Assembly (NCBI GenBank): GCA_963834135.1
Contig: CAWIAN010000005.1
Span: forward strand, 868,001 to 932,000
DNA length: 64,000 nucleotides
DNA from: Bog-257 sp963834135
GTDB lineage: Bacteria > Acidobacteriota > Terriglobia > Terriglobales > Acidobacteriaceae
Direction of reading: 5' to 3'
Shown here: positions 7,647 through 16,085 of the stretch, one piece after another
Position numbering within the stretch: the first letter of the stretch is position 1
Layout of the letters: the number at the start of each line of letters is the position of its first letter
Program-made: the position numbers and the translations under genes
The notes under the pieces: model-generated
Seen by the model: only the letters and a program-made list of their open reading frames with translations
Told to the model about the DNA's origin: nothing
Databases searched by the model: none

Positions 7647-9683
7647 TTAAGCCACAGCCGCCGGTTCACGCTGGCCTGCCGGCTCGTACTCCACGATGTA
7701 TCCGGCGATGGCGCTGGCGGCAACTGTCAACGGACTCGCCAGGTACATCTGGCCGGGACCGCTGCGCCCGGGGAAGTTGCGGTTCTGCGCGCTGATTACG
7801 ACTTGATCGGGGCGCTTGGAAACTCCGGGACCGGCATTGATACAGGCGCCGCAACTGGGCTCGATCACATGCGCACCGGCACGCTCGAAGATGTCGAGGT
7901 AGCCCTTGCGCACGCAGTATTCGCGCGTTTCCTGCGATCCAAACTGAAGATAGAACTGGCAGCTGTCGGCGACTTTTTTGCCGTGTTTCAAGGCATCGCC
8001 CAGCACCGCGGCGTACATGTCCATGTCCTCGTTCTTGCCCGCGGTGCAGGTGCCGCCGTATGCGATCTCGACGGGAACAGGAGTGTTCAGTTCGCGAACA
8101 AACTTGCCATTGCCCGGATCGCCCGGCGTGGCGACCATCGGATAAATGTCATTTGCGTCTAATTCGATTACGTGCGCGTAATGTGCGTCCGCATCGCTGT
8201 ACAAGCCCTCGACCAGGGTCTGCGCTTCGTTTTCGCTCATGCCGCGCCGCTCCATCAGAAAGTCGACGACTTTCTGATCCGGAGCCACGATGCCGGTGAA
8301 GCCACCGATTTCCGCCGCCATGTTCGTCATGGTCGCGCGCTCATCAACGCCGAGCGCCTCGATCGCCTCACCGGAATACTCGATCACTTTCGCCAGAGCT
8401 TTGCCGGAGCGAATGTATTCCAGCGAGAGCAACTTCAGGATGAAGTCTTTCGCGGTCACGTTCTCGCGTCTCTTTCCGCGGACAATAACCTTCACCGACT
8501 CCGGAACTTTAACGCGAACGTCTTTGGTGAACCACGCGTTGAAGACATCAGTGGTTCCTATACCGAAAGCCACGCAGCCCATTGCGCCTACGTGCGGCGT
8601 GTGGGAGTCGCTGCCAACGTTCAACTGGCCGGGCAAGGCATAGCTCTCGGTCACGATGGAGTGGCAGATTCCTTCGGAACCCTTACGGTCTTTCAACTCG
8701 CCGTGCAGCTTGATGCCTCGTGATTTCGCGAACGCTTCCTGCTTTAGCTTCAATTGGCCAGCCAAGTCCAGCAGGCCCATCTTCTTCTTCTCTTCTGAAA
8801 TCACCTCATCGAGGAAGGTGAGATGGTCGCGGAAGAACATGATGGTCTTGGCATCCGTGACTGGTTCGGTTTTGCCCAGGAAATGCTCGAAGAAGATCGC
8901 CGCCATCGGCGTAACGTATTCGTGGCTGAAACGGAGATCGGTGCGGGCGAATCCGGTGTCGCCTGGCTTCACGGCCTCAACGCCAACCTTGTCGGTGCTG
9001 TGTAGCATGTGGCGCGCGAAGATCTTTTCGGCGATGGTCATCGGCCGCGGCTTGGTGGTGATGGGCGGCAGAAAAACTTTGCCCTGCATGCGGGCGACGT
9101 TGAACGGGAAGAGCCCGCCGTATTCGATTACCTGGCGCGTGATCTCGTCTTCACCCTCGGTGAACTTGACCAACGGCACTTCTTCGCCGGAGCGGATCCT
9201 GTCGATCATGCTGAAATCGGTCGTGGTCAGGACGCCCAGATTCTGGCAGTTCTGCTTGTAAATACGCTCGATGTTTTCGGCGATCACCAGCTTGATACCG
9301 GCACACATCTCGGCGTAGGGCGACGCCTCGCGACTGGAACCTTTGCCCCGGCGTTTACCGCTGACGGCAGCGACGAAGCCGCCGTTCTTAATGTCGCATC
9401 GTCCGATGGGCGTTTCGGTGCCGCATTTCAAACCGGTATAGGGAAATTCGCCCAGCGTCTCATCGAAGAAGAAGCAGATATGCGCGGGCGTGATCTCGTC
9501 GGTGGAGATGTCGTCGCGCAGCTTGGGATTGCGCTCCGGATGCTGCGTGTCCCAGGCCAGATCTTCGCCGGCAAGCTGACGCTTGATGAGCTCGGGATCT
9601 TCGGTCAGGAAAAGGATTCGCCCCTGCAAACGGACCATGTCGGGGCGCTTTTCAACGGTTCGGTTCAACAGCGAGTTGTTCAC
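7647..9683 (-). CDS. permuted aconitase-family hydro-lyase (swivel domain first; 3-isopropylmalate dehydratase/aconitase-like)
   Basis: A 678-aa fusion in which a LeuD-like swivel domain (about residues 20-220, with DDISTDEITPAHIC and GSSREASPYAEM) precedes the LeuC-like catalytic body. The [4Fe-4S] ligands are visible as Cys in AYGGTCTAG and the pair in EPSCGACINAGPG; substrate-binding GSDSHTPHVGAMG is present. The swivel-first order recalls AcnB but without its HEAT-like domain, and the body looks more like isopropylmalate dehydratase. It may isomerise 2-isopropylmalate in leucine synthesis or citrate/homocitrate; no leuB or leuA is adjacent to decide. GTG 9683 opens the frame; ATG 9638 (MVRLQGRILFLTED) is an equally plausible start. 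Confidence 0.85.
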   Translation of the reverse strand: MNNSLLNRTVEKRPDMVRLQGRILFLTEDPELIKRQLAGEDLAWDTQHPERNPKLRDDISTDEITPAHICFFFDETLGEFPYTGLKCGTETPIGRCDIKNGGFVAAVSGKRRGKGSSREASPYAEMCAGIKLVIAENIERIYKQNCQNLGVLTTTDFSMIDRIRSGEEVPLVKFTEGEDEITRQVIEYGGLFPFNVARMQGKVFLPPITTKPRPMTIAEKIFARHMLHSTDKVGVEAVKPGDTGFARTDLRFSHEYVTPMAAIFFEHFLGKTEPVTDAKTIMFFRDHLTFLDEVISEEKKKMGLLDLAGQLKLKQEAFAKSRGIKLHGELKDRKGSEGICHSIVTESYALPGQLNVGSDSHTPHVGAMGCVAFGIGTTDVFNAWFTKDVRVKVPESVKVIVRGKRRENVTAKDFILKLLSLEYIRSGKALAKVIEYSGEAIEALGVDERATMTNMAAEIGGFTGIVAPDQKVVDFLMERRGMSENEAQTLVEGLYSDADAHYAHVIELDANDIYPMVATPGDPGNGKFVRELNTPVPVEIAYGGTCTAGKNEDMDMYAAVLGDALKHGKKVADSCQFYLQFGSQETREYCVRKGYLDIFERAGAHVIEPSCGACINAGPGVSKRPDQVVISAQNRNFPGRSGPGQMYLASPLTVAASAIAGYIVEYEPAGQREPAAVA

Positions 9684-9777
9684 TTGTTAATTTTACCGCA
9701 GTCACAGAGGCTTGTGACGGGAGTGGCACAGGGGCCTTAAAAATTGAAACAACGCGGCTGGAGAGGCGAGAACGCCC

Positions 9778-9858
9778 TCAGTAATGGTAGCGAGCCTGCA
9801 AAAAGTCGATTCGATTGCCATGCACGCGATAGACCAGCCGGTGATTCTGCGTGGACCT
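9778..9858 (-). pseudogene. 3' remnant of a YoeB/Txe-type toxin gene
   Basis: On the minus strand, in a frame different from the suhB-like gene, the bases just after that gene encode STQNHRLVYRVHGNRIDFLQ then ARYHY and a stop (TGA, 9778-9780). This is nearly identical in pattern to the end of YoeB mRNA interferases (HRLVY...RYHY). Only about 26 of the usual 85-90 residues remain; the upstream part has been replaced by or lost against the 3' end of the phosphatase gene. A GPRRIT stretch in a neighbouring frame just upstream could be more of the same toxin after a small indel. No YefM-type antitoxin is visible. Confidence 0.6.
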
Positions 9859-10690
9859 ACGCTCTGGTCTTCACGTACTCCGCCACGGACGGCAGCTCTT
9901 CCAGACCTCGTCCGGCGAACATCTCGGCGAAGTTCTGGAGCAGTTCGTGGTGAATAAGTCCGTTGCTGGCGAGCACCTCGCGACTGTCGAGGCGGAACGG
10001 GCTTTCGTCGAAGCGGGTTACCTTGCCACCGGATTCTTGCACGATCAGCACGCCCGCCGCTGTGTCCCAAGGATTGAGGTTGAACTCCCAGTAACCGTCA
10101 TAGCGGCCGGCGGCAACATTGGCCAGGTCGAGCGCGGCTGAGCCGGCACGGCGCACTCCATGAGAGCGCAAGGTGAGCTGGTGATAGAAGTGAATGTTCG
10201 GGTTCTTGTGGCGCTTGTGACTGGGGAAGCCGGTGCCCAGCAGAGACTCCGTCAATACCTTGGTCGTTGAAACTTGAAGCTTCTTGCCGTTCAGGGTCGC
10301 GCCTTTACCACGCTCGGCAGAAAACATCTCGTCTCGCGTGGGATCGTAAAGCACGCCAACTTCAAGTTGCCCATCGTGCCGTACCAGTGCGATCGAGACG
10401 CAGAAGACCGGATAACCGTGCGCGAAGTTTGTGGTCCCGTCCAATGGATCCACGTACCAGCGATACTCGGCGTCTGTTTCGGTGCGCGTGCCTTCCTCGC
10501 CAACGATGCCGTGCTCCGGCCAGCGCGCCTGCAGCCGTTCGACAATCAACTTTTCGGAAGCACGATCAGCTTCGGTAACCAGATCAACGTCGCCTTTGTA
10601 CTCGATGGTCACGCGCTTAGCGAAGTAGCTCATCAGGAGCGTTCCTGCTTCGCGCGCGATAGGCTCGATCTCTGGCAGGTACGCGCTCAT
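9857..10690 (-). CDS. suhB: inositol-1-monophosphatase family protein
   Basis: Mg-dependent, Li-sensitive type sugar phosphatase of 277 aa that hydrolyses inositol monophosphate or related phosphates. Metal-site motifs are present in order: GEEGTR near residue 65, the signature WYVDPLDGTTNFAHGYP near residue 80, and the second signature FNLNPWDTAAGVLI near 215. ATG 10688-10690 overlaps the TGA of the upstream Hfq-like gene (ATGA), so the two genes are translationally coupled. The 3' end abuts a yoeB toxin remnant. The SuhB name is by family; enteric SuhB also acts in rRNA antitermination, which cannot be judged here. Confidence 0.9.
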   Translation of the reverse strand: MSAYLPEIEPIAREAGTLLMSYFAKRVTIEYKGDVDLVTEADRASEKLIVERLQARWPEHGIVGEEGTRTETDAEYRWYVDPLDGTTNFAHGYPVFCVSIALVRHDGQLEVGVLYDPTRDEMFSAERGKGATLNGKKLQVSTTKVLTESLLGTGFPSHKRHKNPNIHFYHQLTLRSHGVRRAGSAALDLANVAAGRYDGYWEFNLNPWDTAAGVLIVQESGGKVTRFDESPFRLDSREVLASNGLIHHELLQNFAEMFAGRGLEELPSVAEYVKTRA

Positions 10691-11004
10691 TCCTTGCCGT
10701 TCTGAGCGCCGTTTGGCGGAACTGTCGCGCCTTCTGGCCGAGCCTTCCGCACCACATCTTCGGCGATGTAGGCAATTTCGTGCTTAAAGATGAAAAGATT
10801 AGGGGCGCCTTCGCGGGTGAGACGAACCATCCGGCGGTCGTAGTACTCTATCCAGCCGCGGACAATCTCGCCGCTCATCAACTTGATCCGTACAGGCCGC
10901 TGTTTCTCGCCAAGCATCTTCAGGTAATTCGCTTCCTGACGAGTGTCGTCGGGAGGAGGAGTCCTGCCCTTTTGATTGGTTTCACTGCCGCCGCGAAAAG
11001 GCAT
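10687..11004 (-). CDS. hfq: Hfq/Sm-like RNA-binding protein
   Basis: A 105-aa protein with a central Sm fold (about residues 27-85): YLKMLGEKQRPVRIKLMSGE corresponds to Sm1 and NLFIFKHEIAYI to the Sm2 motif, where classical Hfq has YKHAIS. It is therefore a divergent Hfq, expected to form a hexameric ring that binds A- or U-rich RNA. Basic or disordered tails flank the core (MPFRGGSETNQKGRTPPPDD and ARPEGATVPPNGAQNGKE). Its stop overlaps the start of the phosphatase gene in an ATGA. GGAG sits very close to the ATG. The motif differences from Hfq leave some doubt about RNA specificity. Confidence 0.8.
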   Translation of the reverse strand: MPFRGGSETNQKGRTPPPDDTRQEANYLKMLGEKQRPVRIKLMSGEIVRGWIEYYDRRMVRLTREGAPNLFIFKHEIAYIAEDVVRKARPEGATVPPNGAQNGKE

Positions 11005-11291
11005 GCTCCGATTCTACATGCGATCTCTGCGCCATGCGCGCTGCGATTTTCAAGCCCGCCATACGGCGTCACGTGCAGCCAATCGACGAGCAAACGCAAC
11101 ATTTCTTAACAATCATTTATGATTTGAATGTAGCGCCTCCGACTTTCGGCCTGCATCATTTAGGTTCACGGTCCGCATCTTAATCTTGCAGTGTAGTGAT
11201 GAATTGCAATCTTCAGGTTGTCCGGTGCCGACACTTTTCGATGCGCCGAGTGTTATGAAGAAGGTCGCACTACAGCGATTGAATCCTGCTC

Positions 11292-13133
11292 ATGTTCCAG
11301 CACGTTGGCTATCATTTTCTAGAGTCTGTACCCGCGTTGATGGTGCTCTCCCTGTCGCTGGGGGCGCTGATCTATTTCGGTCTGCATTACTGGGGTAATG
11401 TTGCCGCGCTGTCGAGAAATCGGTCCCAATTATTGTCAGTAGGAGCCGTCCTGGTAGGCCTGCTGGGCTGGCAGATCTATCAGACCAAGACCGCGAGCGC
11501 TCTGGATGAGGATTTCTTCTCCGTCGCCAGAGCCATGCCTCACTCGCAGCTGGTCACGGCTGAGTCCCTTGCAGCCTCCGGTCTTCCGGTCGTTGCCACG
11601 TATCACAACGATAACTTCCGCACCGGCCAGAACACCCTGGAAACTCTGCTGACGCCCGACAACGTCAACGCCGGCCATTTCGGAAAGTTGTACTCATTTC
11701 CCGTAGATGGCTATGTGTACGCTCAGCCGCTCTACATGCCTCAAGTCGCCATTCCAGGCAATGGCATTCACAATGTCGTAATCGTGGCAACGCAACATGA
11801 CAGCGTCTATGCTTTCGACGCGGACTCGCCGACGCCCATGCCGCTATGGCAGATCAGTTTCCTTAATCCGGATGCCGGGATAACTACGCTGGCCGCCAGC
11901 GATGTGAATGCCAGCGACATCATGCCCGAGATCGGTATTACCAGCACTCCTGTGATCGATATCGGCAGTAATACGGTTTACGTCGTGGCCGCTACCAAGG
12001 AAAATGGCGCCTTCTACCATAGGTTGCACGCGCTCGATATCACCTCGGGCGCCGAGAAGTTTGGTGGTCCGCATGTCATCCAGGCTTCGTATCCTGGATC
12101 GGCGCAAGACGGAAAAGACGGCGTACTAAATTTCGCCTCGCACTTCCAGTTACAGCGCGCCGCTCTGTTGCTCTCCAAGGGGAAGATCTACGTTGCATTC
12201 GCCTCCAATGCGGACTTTGGCCTCTATCACGGATGGGTGATCGCCTACGACGCCGTTACCATGAAGCAGTATGGTGTGTGGGTGTCGACGCCGGATGGCT
12301 ACCAGGGTGGCATCTGGATGAGTGGTTGCGGAATTTCTTCCGACCACGATGGCAATCTCTACCTCTCGATTGCGAATGGGCCATTCGATGCCTTCGGTCA
12401 GGAGCCGGGATCGAATCTCAGCGACAGCGTTGTGAAGTTGAAACCTGGCGCGCACGGAATCGGCTTAGCGGATTTCTTTACTCCTTACAGCCAGGCAAAG
12501 ATGGCTCAGGACGACCTCGATCTAGGTTCGTCGGGAGTGCTGCTGCTTCCCGATCAGCCGGGACCTAATCCGCATCTCGCGGTCACCGCGGGGAAGAATG
12601 GGCATATCTACGTTTTGAACCGTGACAATCTTGGAGGGTACTTCGCGGGCGGCCGGGGCAATCCACAAACTCTCCAGGAGATCTCAGGCCAGTTGCGGCA
12701 GCAGATGGGAACACCCGCCTACTGGAATGGACGCCTGTATTTCGGAGCGGGTATTAGTCCACAGAAAGACGGGATCAAAGCGTTTACCGTGCGCAACGGT
12801 GTGGTCTCGACGGTTGCAACTTCACAGAGTGCCGCTATCTATCATCTGACCCGGAGCACAGTCAGCGTCTCAGCCAACGGTAACGGCAACGGAATTGTGT
12901 GGGCGGTCGACAATGATGCTTATTACAGCCCGCACTCCGGTCCGGCGGTATTGCACGCCTATGACGCGAGAAACCTTGGCCGAGAACTTTACAACTCCGG
13001 CCAGCGCCTCTCCCGCGACAATCCTGGATCGGCCGCAAAATTCACGGTGCCAACTATCGCCGGCGGCAAGGTATTCGTTGGCACCGCGAATCAACTTAGC
13101 GTCTATGGTCTGCTGGCGGGAGCAGGAAATTAG
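11292..13133 (+). CDS. membrane-anchored PQQ-like beta-propeller protein
   Basis: A 613-aa protein with two hydrophobic segments at the N-terminus (about residues 10-30 and 45-60) followed by a large extracytoplasmic domain made of PQQ-like or quinoprotein-type propeller blades. Repeated strand motifs such as VVIVATQHDSVYAFDADS, NTVYVVAATKENG, GKNGHIYVLNRDNLGG and GKVFVGTANQLSVYG mark the blades. No PQQ-dehydrogenase catalytic signature or heme motif was found, so it is probably a structural or binding propeller rather than an alcohol dehydrogenase. Proteins of this kind are common in Acidobacteriota. It is flanked by a 287-bp upstream gap and followed by an exported methyltransferase gene on the same strand. 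Confidence 0.8.
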   Translation: MFQHVGYHFLESVPALMVLSLSLGALIYFGLHYWGNVAALSRNRSQLLSVGAVLVGLLGWQIYQTKTASALDEDFFSVARAMPHSQLVTAESLAASGLPVVATYHNDNFRTGQNTLETLLTPDNVNAGHFGKLYSFPVDGYVYAQPLYMPQVAIPGNGIHNVVIVATQHDSVYAFDADSPTPMPLWQISFLNPDAGITTLAASDVNASDIMPEIGITSTPVIDIGSNTVYVVAATKENGAFYHRLHALDITSGAEKFGGPHVIQASYPGSAQDGKDGVLNFASHFQLQRAALLLSKGKIYVAFASNADFGLYHGWVIAYDAVTMKQYGVWVSTPDGYQGGIWMSGCGISSDHDGNLYLSIANGPFDAFGQEPGSNLSDSVVKLKPGAHGIGLADFFTPYSQAKMAQDDLDLGSSGVLLLPDQPGPNPHLAVTAGKNGHIYVLNRDNLGGYFAGGRGNPQTLQEISGQLRQQMGTPAYWNGRLYFGAGISPQKDGIKAFTVRNGVVSTVATSQSAAIYHLTRSTVSVSANGNGNGIVWAVDNDAYYSPHSGPAVLHAYDARNLGRELYNSGQRLSRDNPGSAAKFTVPTIAGGKVFVGTANQLSVYGLLAGAGN

Positions 13134-13228
13134 TGTCTTCGAGCGAACCACGCTGTGCCGCATAAAACCGTGTCGAGCTGCACTCGTACAAGAAGCTGGG
13201 ATGCGAAGATAGAGACCAGGAGTTCTTG

Positions 13229-13909
13229 ATGCGTTCGCATCGATTTACTTTCTTTTGCACACTTCTGCTGGCCGCACTCTTTGCCTCAGCCCCGGCGCTG
13301 ACATCCCAAAGCAATTCTCCCGATTCCACCCAGCACCGTGCGACCAGTACGCCGTATACCGGCGATCTCTCGATTTTCGAAACGCCGGGACGCGATGCCA
13401 AGCTTCACATCAATCAGGTCATGGATATTCTCGACATTCAGCCGGGCCGAACCGTGGCCGATATCGGCGCAGGCTCCGGTTGGTTCACCGTTCGCGCCGC
13501 TCGCAGGGTTACAAACAGCGGAGAGGTCTATGCCGTCGATATCAATCCTGAAGCCATCGACTACATCAACAAACGGGTCCAGAAAGAGCAGTTGAAGAAC
13601 GTCAAGACGATTCTGAGTAAGCCGGACAATCCCGAACTGCCACCCGCAAGCGTCAATGCCGTGCTCTTCCTGAAGGCCTATCACGAGGTTTCCGATCCCG
13701 TCGTACTCCTGCGCAACATGCGAGCGTCGCTAAAGCCTGGCGCGCGCATAGGCATTATTGAGCGAAATGGAAACGGCACGGACCATGGCATCGAGAAGCA
13801 GGTGGTGCTCCGTGAGGCCGGCGAGGCAGGCTACCGGCTGCTCGAAGAGCACGACGACCTGGTGAAGGGTGACAAGATGGATTACTTCCTGGTGCTTGGA
13901 GTGAAGTAG
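13229..13909 (+). CDS. class I SAM-dependent methyltransferase with signal peptide
   Basis: A 226-aa protein whose Rossmann methyltransferase fold (about residues 60-225) contains motif I VADIGAGSGWFTVRAA, motif post-I VYAVDINPEAIDYI, and VNAVLFLKAYHEV near the motif IV position. ATG 13229 has AGGAG six nt upstream and is preferred over the adjacent TTG 13226. The first 25 residues (MRSHRFTFFCTLLLAALFAS region) form a convincing signal peptide, which is odd for an enzyme needing cytoplasmic SAM; the leader could instead be a membrane anchor. Substrate is unknown. It lies 95 bp after the PQQ-like gene and 63 bp before the DUF4231 gene. Confidence 0.82.
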   Translation: MRSHRFTFFCTLLLAALFASAPALTSQSNSPDSTQHRATSTPYTGDLSIFETPGRDAKLHINQVMDILDIQPGRTVADIGAGSGWFTVRAARRVTNSGEVYAVDINPEAIDYINKRVQKEQLKNVKTILSKPDNPELPPASVNAVLFLKAYHEVSDPVVLLRNMRASLKPGARIGIIERNGNGTDHGIEKQVVLREAGEAGYRLLEEHDDLVKGDKMDYFLVLGVK

Positions 13910-13972
13910 TCAACGATGTTCGCTGCAGCATTCTCTTTGCTTTCCTGATGACAGGACTTAGAATGACCCACC

Positions 13973-14422
13973 ATGAGCTCGCCCTCGCCCACTTCACCTC
14001 CATCCGATCCCATCATGGCCCGGCTTGAGGACCAGATCGACTGGTACGACCGCAAAAGCACGAGCAATCAGCGGACATTCCGGCGCATCAAGATCACCGA
14101 GATTCTCGCGGCCGCACTAATTCCTTTTGTCTCGGTTTTCCGGATGGGCTTTGTCAGCTACGCCACTGCGGGGCTCGGGGTGTTGATCACCGTTTTGGAA
14201 GGAATGCTCCATCTCAACCAATACCAGCAGAACTGGATCAACTACCGCTCCACTTGCGAAGAGCTGAAGCACGAAAAATACGTTTACCTGGGAAACGCCG
14301 GACCGTACGCAAACGTGAAGGATCCGCGCGCCCTGCTGGCCGAGCGAGTGGAGTCGCTGGTCTCGCAAGAGCACGCCCAGTGGGCTACGGTGCAGCAACA
14401 GAACGCGAAGGAAAAAACCTAG
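13973..14422 (+). CDS. DUF4231 (SLATT-like) two-transmembrane protein
   Basis: A 149-aa protein with an N-terminal helix (DPIMARLEDQIDWYDRKS), two closely spaced hydrophobic helices at about 45-63 and 65-82 (ILAAALIPFVSVFRMGF and YATAGLGVLITVLEGML), and a long C-terminal helical tail starting YQQNWINYRSTCEELKHEKY. This is the DUF4231 layout, which as I recall is related to the SLATT 2TM effectors linked to nucleotide-based immunity. It is followed 20 nt later by a TIR-domain gene on the same strand, which suggests the two are co-transcribed. In such systems the 2TM protein is proposed to form pores; that role is inference here. Confidence 0.78.
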   Translation: MSSPSPTSPPSDPIMARLEDQIDWYDRKSTSNQRTFRRIKITEILAAALIPFVSVFRMGFVSYATAGLGVLITVLEGMLHLNQYQQNWINYRSTCEELKHEKYVYLGNAGPYANVKDPRALLAERVESLVSQEHAQWATVQQQNAKEKT

Positions 14423-14442
14423 GTCGAGACGGGTAACCCCAA

Positions 14443-15138
14443 TTGGGCGCTATCTTCATCAGCTATCGACGAAGCGACTCGCAAGGTGAGGCCGGCCGGC
14501 TGTTCGACGACCTGGTCAGGCAATTCGGCAAGAGCGCCGTGTTCATGGACGTCGTGGGCATCGACGCCGGACGCGATTTCCGCCGAGCCATCGAGGACAG
14601 CGTTCAAAGTTGCAGCGTCCTGTTAGCCATGTTGGGTCCGCTATGGCTTGATGCCGCCGACGAGCAGGGAAGCCGTCGCCTGGACAACGAGATTGATTAT
14701 GTGCGATTGGAGATTGCCGCAGCTTTGCAACGGGATATTCCTGTCGTGCCCGTGCTGCTGCGCGGCGCCAAGATGCCGCGTTCGGAACAGCTTCCTGCTG
14801 AAATCGCCGATCTGGCCTACCGCAACGCCGTCGAGCTAACTCATGCGCGCTGGAAGTCGGATGTGCAGCTGCTGATCAAGGCCTTGCGACCAATGGTAGG
14901 CGCTGGCGAAGCGGCTGCATCGAACCAAGCCTCCACCGTCGCGATCGACACTTCCGCGGTCCAACGAATCGCACGAGAGTTGGCTACCTATATTGGACCC
15001 ATCGCCGAAATCGTGGTCAAACGCAAGGCTTCCAGCTGCCATTCCGAGGAAGAACTTTCCCGTAGCGTAGCCGCCGAGATCGACAGTCAATCTGATCGCG
15101 AGAAGTTTCTCGACGCGCTAAGCCACGGATCACTGTAG
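14443..15138 (+). CDS. TIR-domain protein with C-terminal DUF8082-like helical domain
   Basis: A 231-aa protein starting at TTG 14443 with MGAIFISYRRSD, the first strand of a bacterial TIR domain (residues 1-130). The NADase-type glutamate is probably the one in DYVRLEIAAAL near residue 89, followed by IPVVPVLLRGA. After a linker (about 145-165), residues 165-231 form a helical domain beginning ARELATYIGPIAEIVVKR and ending REKFLDALS, resembling the small tail domain I recall as DUF8082. No membrane segment. It lies 20 nt after the DUF4231 gene and its 3' end overlaps the convergent heme-sensor gene by 9 nt. Start codon use is uncertain because no good Shine-Dalgarno is visible. Confidence 0.82.
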   Translation: MGAIFISYRRSDSQGEAGRLFDDLVRQFGKSAVFMDVVGIDAGRDFRRAIEDSVQSCSVLLAMLGPLWLDAADEQGSRRLDNEIDYVRLEIAAALQRDIPVVPVLLRGAKMPRSEQLPAEIADLAYRNAVELTHARWKSDVQLLIKALRPMVGAGEAAASNQASTVAIDTSAVQRIARELATYIGPIAEIVVKRKASSCHSEEELSRSVAAEIDSQSDREKFLDALSHGSL

Positions 15139-16002
15139 GAGCTTGAGGGCCTTCTCCAGGCTCACCCGCATACGGTTGAACGAGGCCGTTACCGTCGCGA
15201 TTTCGTCGCGACCCTTCACCGGCAATACCGGCACATCCTTGTCGCCCTTGCTGACGCGATCGGCTGTTTCGGAAACCAGCTGCAGTGGCCGTATCACAAT
15301 GTAGTACACACCGATATCCAGGGCGATCATGGTTGCCACCATGGCGACAATCAGGTACAGCAGCAACCGATGGAAGGCCTGATTGGCAATCTGAATCGGC
15401 AGGGACATGGGCACAGATACAATTTGAGCCGCTACGACCGTGCCCTGCTTCCAGCCGAATCCGTGTTTCGAGCCGTACTTCGCGATCATCGCTGCGGGCG
15501 CCACCGCAGGAGTGCTGTGGCATTCCAGACAGGTAGCGTCGGCCGCAATCGGAGTCGCCAGATACAAGGTGGGACCTGTGGCGGCTATCCGCTCTCCGGT
15601 GACCTGCTGTTTATCGCGATGGTCTCGCAAATAGTTGATGACATCGGCCTCCCAGTCCAAAGCGTGATGCGCGGGATTGGTCGGATTCAGCGTGGCCTCG
15701 TGATACTCGTAGTCGGGATATTTCGCGTGGATGTGATTGAACGTCGCCAGCGCGCTGAAGGCGGGAACCGTCTCCGGCTGAAAGGTGCCGTCGCGCTTCG
15801 AACTCTGCTCGAGCAGCGGCGAAATCTGGTCGGCGGTGTAATCGCGAACCGATTTGGCGTTGGTCATCATCAGTTCAGCTTCCTGCAAGACCTCGCGGCG
15901 CGCATTGTCGATCAGGAAGTTATACGCAACGTCGGCTATGAGGAGGCCGCAGGCACCGAACAGCACAATCAGGATCAGGTTGAACTTGGTAAGCAGCTTC
16001 AT
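15130..16002 (-). CDS. Tll0287-like heme sensor with HAMP domain (no output domain)
   Basis: A 290-aa membrane protein: transmembrane helix at about 7-28, a periplasmic Tll0287-like (DUF3365) domain with a CLECH c-type heme motif near residue 160, a second helix at about 210-235, and a HAMP domain (about 236-288) that ends the protein with FNRMRVSLEKALKLLQ. Family members sense redox state or ligands by heme; usually the HAMP leads to a histidine kinase, cyclase or chemotaxis domain, but none is present here. It must signal through a partner protein or be a truncated receptor. Its stop overlaps the TIR gene stop tail-to-tail by 9 nt. Confidence 0.85.
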   Translation of the reverse strand: MKLLTKFNLILIVLFGACGLLIADVAYNFLIDNARREVLQEAELMMTNAKSVRDYTADQISPLLEQSSKRDGTFQPETVPAFSALATFNHIHAKYPDYEYHEATLNPTNPAHHALDWEADVINYLRDHRDKQQVTGERIAATGPTLYLATPIAADATCLECHSTPAVAPAAMIAKYGSKHGFGWKQGTVVAAQIVSVPMSLPIQIANQAFHRLLLYLIVAMVATMIALDIGVYYIVIRPLQLVSETADRVSKGDKDVPVLPVKGRDEIATVTASFNRMRVSLEKALKLLQ

Positions 16003-16085
16003 CGGTGTCCCCGTGGCACTCGGCCTTGGTTCAAGAGTCTATAGCAGCTCAAGAAGTGACGAGCGAATTTTGCCGGTAGCGGCTT

